A stretch of DNA of 64,000 bases from positions 3,720,001 through 3,784,000 of the forward strand of contig NZ_AP014862.1 of the NCBI RefSeq assembly GCF_002355475.1. The letters are read 5' to 3'. A program made the translations under genes and the position numbers. Positions 46,848 to 53,946 of the stretch are shown piece by piece (positions within the stretch are counted from its first letter, which is position 1; the number at the start of each line of letters is the position of its first letter). This stretch comes from Pseudomonas furukawaii. GTDB taxonomy: Bacteria; Pseudomonadota; Gammaproteobacteria; Pseudomonadales; Pseudomonadaceae. Under the pieces are notes generated by a model. The model made no database searches and was not told where the DNA came from. It saw only the letters and a list, made by a program, of their open reading frames with translations.

Positions 46848-47699
46848 ATGGGCTATGGGCTCGATGATCGCGTCGAACTGTTGCGCGATATGGAGAACGG
46901 TGCGGGACCAACCGACGACTTCGGGCTGCTTAACGCCTGCGTGCAATGCTTGCAGCCTGGGGAAGCGGCTTCCTTGCTGAGTCAAGAGGCCGAGAGCGCC
47001 TCCAGGCTTCGTAATGGCCTCCTCAAAAAGGTTGCGCAAGATGTTCGAGCGTCGCCTTCCTTGGATCACTACGAATTGGCGGAGCGCCTGATTGCACGGC
47101 TGGGAAAAGCAGATGCTCGTGGCAGGCAGGGGATCGGCTACTGCCTATCCACATTGCTGCCGGATTTACCGGCGGAAATTCAACGTAGGGCACAGCTTGC
47201 CTTCCTTCGCTCTCGCTTTGTTGGCCTACGTCGACGCGGCTACAAGGCTGTTGCTGCCGACCTAGCACCACAAATGGATTTCCTGAGGGAGGCATGGGCC
47301 ACGTTTCAGGATGCTGAGTGTGCGTGGTTGCTGGTCAAGCTTCTATCCCCCCAGGATCTCGTAGTCATGAAAGAGGAGGTCCTGCCACTTCTGTCGGAAG
47401 GTTGGCAGATTTCGCGTTTGTACCTCCGAATAGCTGAGGTAGATCCATTTGCAATTGAAGAGCTCAACGCAGTAGACGGAATCGCTTATAGCTACGTACT
47501 GGCCAAGCTTGGGCGCTCACTTTCGATTGAACAGGCGCAAGCTCTCATCACAAGGTACGAAACAGATGAGCGCCTTGGACTGTTAGTGTGGTCAATTGGG
47601 CAGATGCAGCTCTGGGATGCATTGGTCTGGCTCAGAGGTCGTTTAGCTGAAGTGCAGCAGAATAGACACGCCCACCTTATGGCTAAACTAGGAGCTTGA
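46848..47699 (+). CDS. Helical-repeat protein of unknown function paired with OLD
   Basis: 283 residues; ATG at 46848 with GAGGGTGGA seven bases upstream; GTG at 46824 possible. The sequence is all-helical, with repeating motifs such as GLLNACVQCLQPGEAASLLSQEAES, ELAERLIARLGKADARGRQG and LREAWATFQDAECAWLLVKLLSPQD, like HEAT/ARM-type solenoids. It begins 86 bases after the OLD stop, and GC and codon use are similar to OLD. A role as sensor or adaptor of the OLD nuclease is inference from position. Confidence 0.65.
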   Translation: MGYGLDDRVELLRDMENGAGPTDDFGLLNACVQCLQPGEAASLLSQEAESASRLRNGLLKKVAQDVRASPSLDHYELAERLIARLGKADARGRQGIGYCLSTLLPDLPAEIQRRAQLAFLRSRFVGLRRRGYKAVAADLAPQMDFLREAWATFQDAECAWLLVKLLSPQDLVVMKEEVLPLLSEGWQISRLYLRIAEVDPFAIEELNAVDGIAYSYVLAKLGRSLSIEQAQALITRYETDERLGLLVWSIGQMQLWDALVWLRGRLAEVQQNRHAHLMAKLGA

Positions 47700-48075
47700 T
47701 TAACCTAAAGGCTTGCTCGTCAAAAGCGTCTTGATTCTCTCCAGAGTTTTTGAGGTGCGGCCATGTCAGTGACGTGGCAACGCAAGCAGCACTGTCCGTA
47801 TCCACGAAACGCGCCTCGGCGAGGACGAGTTGCCCGTATGATAATCCAGACTTGAAGGTCCGCACCCTAGAGGGAAGCAGTCGGTAGGAAACGGCGGCTG
47901 CCGGTCGGAAGTAAACACTAGAATAGGAAAAAATAGATCTGCCCGCTCCTTGCCAATTCCCTCATAAAAACTGGGCTTCATCTTCATAGTCAACCAGCAA
48001 CAAATCAGCCCCAACCCCCAATATAAAGCTCCTCGACCAACTTGACACAAAACACCCTTTAAGAAGAACAACCAA
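47700..48075. other. AT-rich gap between the two nuclease modules
   Basis: 376 bases without a supported gene. A minus-strand frame at 47683-47865 (60 residues, RTFKSGLSYGQLVLAEARFVDTDS...) could be a remnant, but shows no family. The last 100 bases are rich in A and C and must hold the promoter of the Septu-like pair; a TTGACA is at 48042-48047, no good -10 seen. No reverse transcriptase is present, so a retron is not supported. Confidence 0.5.
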
Positions 48076-49596
48076 ATGCTCAACTCAATAACTATCAACT
48101 CATCTAGATTTAGCGGAGAAATCTCCGTCTCCACCCAAACCGATCCTAGCACCCCTTGGATTACGGTGCTTGTCGGCGAGAATGGCACCAAGAAAAGTTT
48201 TATTTTGAGACTAATTTTAGAGTCAGCACTTGGAAACAAGATATATAGCCAAGCAAAAAAACAAAAGATATCAATAAAGACAAAAAATAACTGGCACGAA
48301 TACTCTAACGCCAAGCCAATAGCAATATCCGGAACGCCATTAGATAGATTCCCAAGAACAGGAACCTCCGCCCTGCGAAGCTACGGCCCAAGTCGAAACA
48401 ACGGAGAAAATTTTGTATATTTTGGCCAGCGCGCATCAAATGGAATGGCTGGTGTCGCCCAAAGCGAAAGAGGGTTACTTACCGCACTTTTCGAAAACAA
48501 CAAATGCATGGGAGTTGGCCCTCACATATTCAGAGAAATACTTCTCTACTTAAACTTCAAGCCAACAATTTTTGTAAAACTAAAATTAAGCAAGAAAATG
48601 GCAGACGCCTCCAAAAATGCAAAACTAGACAAAGGAGGATTCACCGAGAAACAGCTCGCATTTAAAATCTTAACGGGGTTGATTGATGAGGTCCGCGGAA
48701 ACCTCGAGGAAAATCCGACATCCCCCGAATACAAGCTTCGAATGACAGGGGCGATAGAGTATTTCTCAAAACATAATCGACTTGAGTACCTTTATAAAAA
48801 AATCCTAAAAGGCTCCTCTGAATTACCGACACTTATATTCAACGGCTCATCGTTTGACGACCCCAATGAAATGCCTACCGCTTGCGTTGAATTATTAATA
48901 CGCGCCGGCATCCTGGAAATTGATAAAAGTATCTTCTTCAAATTCAAGACTGAGCGCCCCCCGCTAGATGCAGCAGATTTCTATTTAGAGAAACTTCCAC
49001 TTGAGGCTGTAGACGGCGAAGAGCTTAGCTCAGGCCAATGGAGCTGGCTGGCGAGCTTCGCAGGCCTCTGTGCCGAAATTAGGCCGGGCAGCCTAATACT
49101 TGTTGATGAACCAGAGAATAGTCTGCACCCGATATGGCAACGTGACTACATACCCATGCTTTATAAAATTATGCGGGAATGTCCAGGCTCTCACGCCGTA
49201 GTCGCAACACACGCCCCGTTAATTGCCTCAGGAGTTAATCCGGAGTGGGGAAACGTAATCGCCTTATCTAAAACAATGACTGGCGACCAGAAAGAGAAAC
49301 TGAGTAGCATACCAATAGAAAACACCTTCGGCTGGACGGCATCGGACGTATACGAGCAAACTTTCGGCGTCAAGTCCACAAGAGCAAAAGGTTTTACCAC
49401 CACGGCTGACATTGCATTGGCTGAAATCAGAAAGGGGCGCTCAATCCAAGATCAAGAAATGGAACTTCTTATTGAAGGACTAAAGATGGATCGCAACCTA
49501 CTATTGATTTCAGACCCAATGCGAAGCGTATTTGACGGAATCATCAAAAAGCTGCTTAACGACAAAGAACGAAACACAAATAATGGCGCACTTTAA
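48076..49596 (+). CDS. AAA/ABC-type ATPase, Septu PtuA-like, with altered Walker A
   Basis: 506 residues. The ATPase fold shows VLVGENGTKKSFIL (residues 31-44), where the Walker A G-x4-G-K-S has Lys in place of the second Gly; signature LSSGQ at about 317; Walker B LILVDEPENSLHP with D344/E345, and the H-loop VVATHAPLIAS about 378. Such ATPases pair with HNH nucleases in Septu (PtuA+PtuB) and in the effector of some retrons. An HNH gene overlaps by 14 bases. The gene is strongly AT-rich compared with the backbone, so recent transfer. The start is weakly supported (AAGAAGA). Confidence 0.8.
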   Translation: MLNSITINSSRFSGEISVSTQTDPSTPWITVLVGENGTKKSFILRLILESALGNKIYSQAKKQKISIKTKNNWHEYSNAKPIAISGTPLDRFPRTGTSALRSYGPSRNNGENFVYFGQRASNGMAGVAQSERGLLTALFENNKCMGVGPHIFREILLYLNFKPTIFVKLKLSKKMADASKNAKLDKGGFTEKQLAFKILTGLIDEVRGNLEENPTSPEYKLRMTGAIEYFSKHNRLEYLYKKILKGSSELPTLIFNGSSFDDPNEMPTACVELLIRAGILEIDKSIFFKFKTERPPLDAADFYLEKLPLEAVDGEELSSGQWSWLASFAGLCAEIRPGSLILVDEPENSLHPIWQRDYIPMLYKIMRECPGSHAVVATHAPLIASGVNPEWGNVIALSKTMTGDQKEKLSSIPIENTFGWTASDVYEQTFGVKSTRAKGFTTTADIALAEIRKGRSIQDQEMELLIEGLKMDRNLLLISDPMRSVFDGIIKKLLNDKERNTNNGAL

Positions 49597-50458
49597 TAGA
49601 CTTAAGTATCGCCCCATCGATAATCCGCTACTAAAGCAAGTCAGCTCTCGAGATGGACAAAACTGGAACGGCAGCCATTCGTCAATCGACAAAATAAGAA
49701 CCCTATTATGGAAGCTTCAGAACTATCGCTGCGCCTACTGCCAGACTCTAATCGAGAAGGACGAAGTAGGATATAGAGAACTTGACCACATACTCCCAAA
49801 GTCAAGATCTCAACATTGCACAGCGGAAAATGGCATTAGCAATAAGTTCGACGAACGGTGCCATACTTTTGGCTACCCTCAATTCACACACACACCCTTG
49901 AATTTTGCGGTCGCCTGCAAAGCTTGCAACTCGAACAAAGGCACATTCGATCCCCTTCGAAACCGTAACCCACACAGACCGGGAATGGACTATCCAGATT
50001 ACAGTGAAATACTTTGGTATCACCCGCATGGGGAAAACTATGACGCCCATATTGAAATAAGCCAGGAGCATTTATTTACTGGCATTACCGACAAAGGTGA
50101 TACGGTAATCAGAGTCTGCAAGCTCGATCAAGCCGAAACCCTTACAACAAGATTTACGGAGCGTGCCGAAGTGCGAATTAGCCAAGCAACAAACCTGAAC
50201 AGCGCATTATCTCAACTTGCGCTCGATGTTGTAGGAATGATCTGCGGAAGGCAGGATGCGTTAGACGCACTCAAAAACTCGTTCCATATAGATAACGACT
50301 CTGCTGAGCTCATGCTAACTGAACAGATAGCCTATCACGCAACTGACAACATTGAGCACTTACTAAAATCACGCCAGCTAACCGCAAACTTCCTTGAAAG
50401 AAATGCCTTGGATGGAAACGCGGTCGCTGCAATCATAGAAAGAGAAACCAATCAATAG
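49583..50458 (+). CDS. HNH endonuclease, Septu PtuB-like
   Basis: 291 residues from the ATG at 49583, overlapping the ATPase by 14 bases; a TTG at 49532 would be longer. HNH features: C50-x2-C53 in RCAYCQ, E-L-D-H (D68 H69) in RELDHILPKS, then NFAVACKACNSNKG (N107, C112-x2-C115, N116, K119), a zinc-knuckle HNH with treble clef. The C-terminal half is helical with no known domain. As in Septu it would cut nucleic acid on activation by the ATPase. AT-rich like its partner. The exact Septu assignment is inference. Confidence 0.8.
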   Translation: MAHFNRLKYRPIDNPLLKQVSSRDGQNWNGSHSSIDKIRTLLWKLQNYRCAYCQTLIEKDEVGYRELDHILPKSRSQHCTAENGISNKFDERCHTFGYPQFTHTPLNFAVACKACNSNKGTFDPLRNRNPHRPGMDYPDYSEILWYHPHGENYDAHIEISQEHLFTGITDKGDTVIRVCKLDQAETLTTRFTERAEVRISQATNLNSALSQLALDVVGMICGRQDALDALKNSFHIDNDSAELMLTEQIAYHATDNIEHLLKSRQLTANFLERNALDGNAVAAIIERETNQ

Positions 50459-50719
50459 AACTTTATTTATATAAATCCTTGAACTTAAGCCGCCCAATAA
50501 AAGCGAAAGCATGGTGCAAAAATATTGAGCGGCAATTCCGGGCTGGTCATCTATTTACACGACATCCGGCCCTGAAGTTCCCAATAAAGCCCCAAGGCCG
50601 ATCGTAGGCAAAAACTGTCAGTTCCCGCATTTACGTTTTGGATTGGCTGCTATCCGAATGCTCACTCCTCCTTTTCTTGTAGCTCTCGCTCTTACAAGTC
50701 CCCCTCATACCCTTCTTCC
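50459..50719. other. AT-rich intergenic segment before IS66
   Basis: No gene supported. Ends with the left copy of the 8-bp IS target duplication (50712-50719). Before insertion it would have joined directly to 52750, upstream of the ogr-like gene. Confidence 0.55.
50712..50719 (+). repeat. Left target-site duplication of IS66 element
   Basis: CTTCTTCC, exactly repeated at 52750-52757; 8 bp is the IS66 family target duplication length. Confidence 0.92.
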
Positions 50720-50801
50720 GTAAGCGCTCCACAAACCCCACCTTCATTTGAACTGACCGCTTGCGGATGCTGGGCTCCCGTTTTTCCAGTGGAGCCCCGT
50801 C

Positions 50802-51158
50802 ATGATGCGTCCGGACGCCAAGGTCAAAGCCGTCTACCTCTATCCAAAGCCGGTCGACTTCCGGAAATCCATTGATGGTCTGGCGGCCTTGGTGGAGTTG
50901 GATATCAAGGTGGCCGTGTTCGATCCGGTGTTGTTCGTCTTCCTCAACAAGACGCGCAATCGGGTGAAGATCCTCTACTGGGAACGCAACGGTTTCTGCC
51001 TGTGGCTCAAGCGTTTGCAGGCTGAGCGCTTCAAGACCAAGCCCGATGCGGAGGAACCCATCGTGTTGACGGTGCGGGAACTGAATCAGTTGTTGGCAGG
51101 TTTCGACCTCTGGGGGAACCAGCCACACAAAGTGCTGACCCCACGTTTTGTAAGCTGA
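50802..51158 (+). CDS. tnpB: IS66 accessory protein TnpB (Orf2)
   Basis: 118 residues. The YLYPKPVDFRKSIDGLAALVELD start and ILYWERNGFCLWLKRLQAERF segment are characteristic of IS66 TnpB, needed with TnpC for transposition, its role being not precisely known. GGAG precedes the ATG. Followed after 19 bases by tnpC. Confidence 0.95.
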   Translation: MMRPDAKVKAVYLYPKPVDFRKSIDGLAALVELDIKVAVFDPVLFVFLNKTRNRVKILYWERNGFCLWLKRLQAERFKTKPDAEEPIVLTVRELNQLLAGFDLWGNQPHKVLTPRFVS

Positions 51159-51177
51159 GCCGGTATAATCCGGCGCC

Positions 51178-52704
51178 ATGAAATCCGGCGCTGACTCCCT
51201 TCCCGACGACCCCGTTCTGCTCAAGCAGATGCTGCTGTTGGCGCACGGAAAGGTGGCGCAACTCCAAGAGCAGGTTGCTCTGCTGCGCCACAAACTGTTC
51301 TCGCCAAAGTCCGAGCGCAGTCCCGAGGATGCCGACTCCCCGCAGCTGGCCATGTTCAACGAGGCTGAGGAGTTGCTCGAAGAGCCTGCTGGCGGATCGA
51401 GTGAAGCCGAGGCCGAAGAAGTCGTCGCCCCCGTGAAGCGACGTGGCAAGCGCAAGCCTCTTCCGGCTAACTTGCCGCGCGTGGATGTCATCCACGAGCT
51501 GCCTGAGTACGAGCGCACCTGTACCTGCGGCGCCTGCAAACAGGTGATCGGCGAGGAAACCAGCGAGCAGCTGGAAATCATCCCGATGCAGGTGCGGGTC
51601 ATTCGCCATATCCGCAAGACCTATGCCTGCAAGGCCTGCGAAACCGCCCCGGTCACCGCTGACAAACCGGCGCAACTGATTGAGAAAAGCCTGGCCAGTC
51701 CCAGCGTGCTGGCCATGCTGCTGACCACCAAGTACGCCGATGGCATCCCGCTGTATCGTTTCGAGAAGATGCTCAGCCGCCACGGCATCGACATCCCCCG
51801 CCAGACCCTGGCGCGCTGGGTGATCCAGTCCGGCGAACAGCTACAACCCTTGCTCAACCTGATGCGCGACCAGTTGCTGGGCTACCCGGTGCTGCACTGC
51901 GACGAAACCCGGCTCCAGGTACTGCATGAGCCCGGGCGCGATCCCACGGCGCAGTCCTGGATGTGGGTGCAGAGCGGCGGCCCGCCGGAGAAACCTGTCG
52001 TCCTGTTCGACTACAGCACCAGCCGTGCGCAGGACGTGCCGTTGCACCTGCTCGAAGGCTTCAGCGGCTACCTGATGACCGACGACTATGCCGGCTACAA
52101 CGCCGTGGCCGCGCAAACGGGGATCGAGCGTCTGGCCTGCTGGGCCCATGCCCGGCGCAAGTTCATCGACGCGCAGAAGGTGCAGCCCAAGGGCAAGATC
52201 GGGCGTGCCGACATGGCCTTGAACCTGATCAACAAGCTCTACGGCATCGAGCGCGACCTGAAGGAGGCTAACGACAGCGAACGCCTCGTAGCTCGTCAGC
52301 AACGTAGTCAGCCACTGCTCGATCAACTCAAGGCCTGGCTGGACAAGACTCAGCCGCAGGTCGCCGCGCAGAACGCCCTGGGCAAGGCGGTGAACTACCT
52401 GGCCAGCAACTGGAGCCGGCTCGTGCGCTATGTCGAAGGCGGACATCTGCCCATCGACAACAACCGCGCGGAGAACGCCATCCGCCCGTTCGTCATCGGG
52501 CGCAAGAACTGGCTGTTCAGCGACACGCCCAAAGGCGCTACGGCCAGCGCGCAGATCTACAGCCTGATCGAAACCGCCAAGGCCAACGGGCAGGAGCCCT
52601 ATGCCTGGCTGCGCTACATCCTCGAACGCCTGCCGTTGGCCAATAGCATCGAAGACTTCGAAGCCCTGCTGCCGTGGAACTGCCCACCGACAAACGCATC
52701 CTGA
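51178..52704 (+). CDS. tnpC: IS66 transposase TnpC
   Basis: 508 residues. A coiled-coil N-terminus ([29 protein letters not shown]), a zinc-binding segment (CTCGAC...CKAC), and a DDE-type catalytic core with [28 protein letters not shown] and the Glu in [19 protein letters not shown]. The full-length product looks intact. It catalyses transposition together with TnpB. Confidence 0.95.
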   Translation: MKSGADSLPDDPVLLKQMLLLAHGKVAQLQEQVALLRHKLFSPKSERSPEDADSPQLAMFNEAEELLEEPAGGSSEAEAEEVVAPVKRRGKRKPLPANLPRVDVIHELPEYERTCTCGACKQVIGEETSEQLEIIPMQVRVIRHIRKTYACKACETAPVTADKPAQLIEKSLASPSVLAMLLTTKYADGIPLYRFEKMLSRHGIDIPRQTLARWVIQSGEQLQPLLNLMRDQLLGYPVLHCDETRLQVLHEPGRDPTAQSWMWVQSGGPPEKPVVLFDYSTSRAQDVPLHLLEGFSGYLMTDDYAGYNAVAAQTGIERLACWAHARRKFIDAQKVQPKGKIGRADMALNLINKLYGIERDLKEANDSERLVARQQRSQPLLDQLKAWLDKTQPQVAAQNALGKAVNYLASNWSRLVRYVEGGHLPIDNNRAENAIRPFVIGRKNWLFSDTPKGATASAQIYSLIETAKANGQEPYAWLRYILERLPLANSIEDFEALLPWNCPPTNAS

Positions 52705-52749
52705 TCACGGCAACTCGTCAAAGGAAGACGGGGTTTATGGAGCGGATAC

Positions 52750-52757
52750 CTTCTTCC
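52750..52757 (+). repeat. Right target-site duplication of IS66 element
   Basis: CTTCTTCC, identical to 50712-50719. Confidence 0.92.
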
Positions 52758-52805
52758 CCAGTCCTCAGCATGCTTGGGCCGTCCTGACAAGGAGGCCCGT
52801 CCGAC

Positions 52806-53114
52806 ATGAGCGCAACACCCCTTCCACCCGAGACGACCAGGAGCAATATCCGGCGTTGCTGCCCGGACTGCGGGTCGCCGCTGGTCAAGCGGAGCTCTGA
52901 GTGCAAGCACGTGCTGCTGTCGACCACCTACCTGGTGTGCCGCAACGTGGTGTGCGGTGCGACCTTTGCGGGGGTGGACGAGATCACTCACCGGCTCAGC
53001 CCGCCGAGCTTTCCCAATCCCGAGATCGACCTTCCCTATGCGCCCCGTGTCGTTCGCAAGGGCGTGCTCCAGGCGCTCGGCCTGCCCACACAGCAGGAGC
53101 GCAGCCATGACTGA
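52806..53114 (+). CDS. Ogr/Delta-like zinc-finger activator
   Basis: 102 residues. The cysteines C19-x2-C22-x22-C45-x4-C50 (CPDCG ... CRNVVCGATF) match exactly the zinc ligand spacing I count in P2 Ogr, and GATF is also typical. P2 Ogr and P4 Delta activate late promoters of phage and satellite through the RNA polymerase alpha subunit. In a satellite this protein would let it switch on helper or its own late genes. Overlaps the next gene by 8 bases. Confidence 0.85.
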   Translation: MSATPLPPETTRSNIRRCCPDCGSPLVKRSSECKHVLLSTTYLVCRNVVCGATFAGVDEITHRLSPPSFPNPEIDLPYAPRVVRKGVLQALGLPTQQERSHD

Positions 53115-53355
53115 CCTCAGCATTGGCCAGCCAAGTGGCGCGGCCGAAATTCGTCTGGTGCGCATGCCGGAGTTGCTGGGCCTGACCGGTCTCTCACGCA
53201 GCACGGCGCATCGGCTGATGAAGAACGACCCGACGTTCCCCAAGCCCGTAAAGCTCAGCGACAGCACCGCACGCAATGCTCCTGTGGCTTTCGTACTGAG
53301 CGAAGTGCAGGCGTGGATACAGGGACGCATCGAGGCGCGGGGGCAGAGCCTATGA
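53107..53355 (+). CDS. AlpA-family regulator 1
   Basis: 82 residues. A MerR-like winged HTH (VRMPELLGLTGLSRSTAHRLMKNDPTFPKPVKL) and a C-terminal WIQGRIEAR helix, as in AlpA/Vis excisionase-regulators. Family members control integrase transcription or excision (P4 Vis). The ATG overlaps the ogr-like stop by eight bases; its own stop overlaps the next start in ATGA. Confidence 0.8.
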   Translation: MTDLSIGQPSGAAEIRLVRMPELLGLTGLSRSTAHRLMKNDPTFPKPVKLSDSTARNAPVAFVLSEVQAWIQGRIEARGQSL

Positions 53356-53642
53356 ACCGCAGCGGCGCGGCAACCTTTCAGCACCACCAGGGCCTGCACC
53401 TAGGCAACCGCCTGCTGCGTCGACGCGAGGTGGAGTTGAAGACGGGCAAGAGTCGGGCGGCGATCTATGCGGAGATCCGCGCCGGTACCTTCCCGGAGCC
53501 GGTGCCCATTGGGCGCAACAGCGTGGCCTGGCTGGAAGCGGAGGTCGATCAGTGGATCTCCGACCGCCTGGCCGAGCGCAACCGGGCAAGCGCGATGCGG
53601 GGGGCTCGCACTTCTCGACTCATTCAGGAGATCCAGCCATGA
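53352..53642 (+). CDS. AlpA-family regulator 2
   Basis: 96 residues. HTH NRLLRRREVELKTGKSRAAIYAEIRAGTFPEPVPI with a C-terminal VDQWISDRLAER helix. The second AlpA-like protein in tandem, coupled by ATGA overlap to the first and also to the next gene. One may act as excisionase and the other as repressor; unresolved from sequence. Confidence 0.8.
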   Translation: MNRSGAATFQHHQGLHLGNRLLRRREVELKTGKSRAAIYAEIRAGTFPEPVPIGRNSVAWLEAEVDQWISDRLAERNRASAMRGARTSRLIQEIQP

Positions 53643-53887
53643 ACCACTACACCCTCAACATCAACGGCCAGTCGATTCGCTTCACGCTGGACGACTTCGC
53701 CGCCCTGGAGGCCGTCATGCTCGAGGCCACTCGCAAGCCGGGGAAAGAAGCCTTCCGCGACTCCAGTGCAGGGCGCATCTCGGCCACTCTGGAACCGGGC
53801 GCCACGCCCGGCCGCCTGAAATCACCGACGCCGCCTGCCGGCCGCCAGTACCTGAGCCATCAAGGCCAGATCCTCACCGACTGCTGA
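53639..53887 (+). CDS. Small satellite protein of unknown function (82 aa)
   Basis: 82 residues. The start MNHYTLNINGQSIRFTLDDFAALEAVMLEATR looks like a small beta-alpha unit, then a low-complexity region rich in Pro, Gly and Ala and a terminal YLSHQGQILTDC. The ATGA overlap with the AlpA gene supports translation. No known domain. Confidence 0.65.
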   Translation: MNHYTLNINGQSIRFTLDDFAALEAVMLEATRKPGKEAFRDSSAGRISATLEPGATPGRLKSPTPPAGRQYLSHQGQILTDC

Positions 53888-53946
53888 CCCGCCCTCTCAC
53901 TGCCTAACCGCTGCCCGGCCCCGCGCCGGGCGGCCAGGGGATTCTC

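Larger units (their letters stand above)
50720..52749 (+). mobile_element. IS66-family insertion sequence (2030 bp)
   Basis: Imperfect terminal inverted repeats: left GTAAGCGCTCCACAAACCCC, right (reverse complement) GTATCCGCTCCATAAACCCC. It carries tnpB and tnpC and is flanked by CTTCTTCC duplications. No tnpA fits in the 82 bases between the left repeat and tnpB. The intact duplication suggests a fairly recent insertion after island assembly; GC is close to the host's and unlike the flanking AT-rich pair. Confidence 0.93.

Noticed and set aside
45037-47699. Gabija system
   Set aside because: OLD resembles GajA, but the following protein lacks UvrD helicase motifs.
47683-47865. 60-codon minus-strand frame
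   Set aside because: Might be a gene remnant, but no family, no ribosome site and overlaps the end of the helical-repeat gene.
48076-50458. Retron (Ec78-like PtuAB effector)
   Set aside because: No reverse transcriptase or msr-msd candidate seen next to the ATPase-HNH pair.
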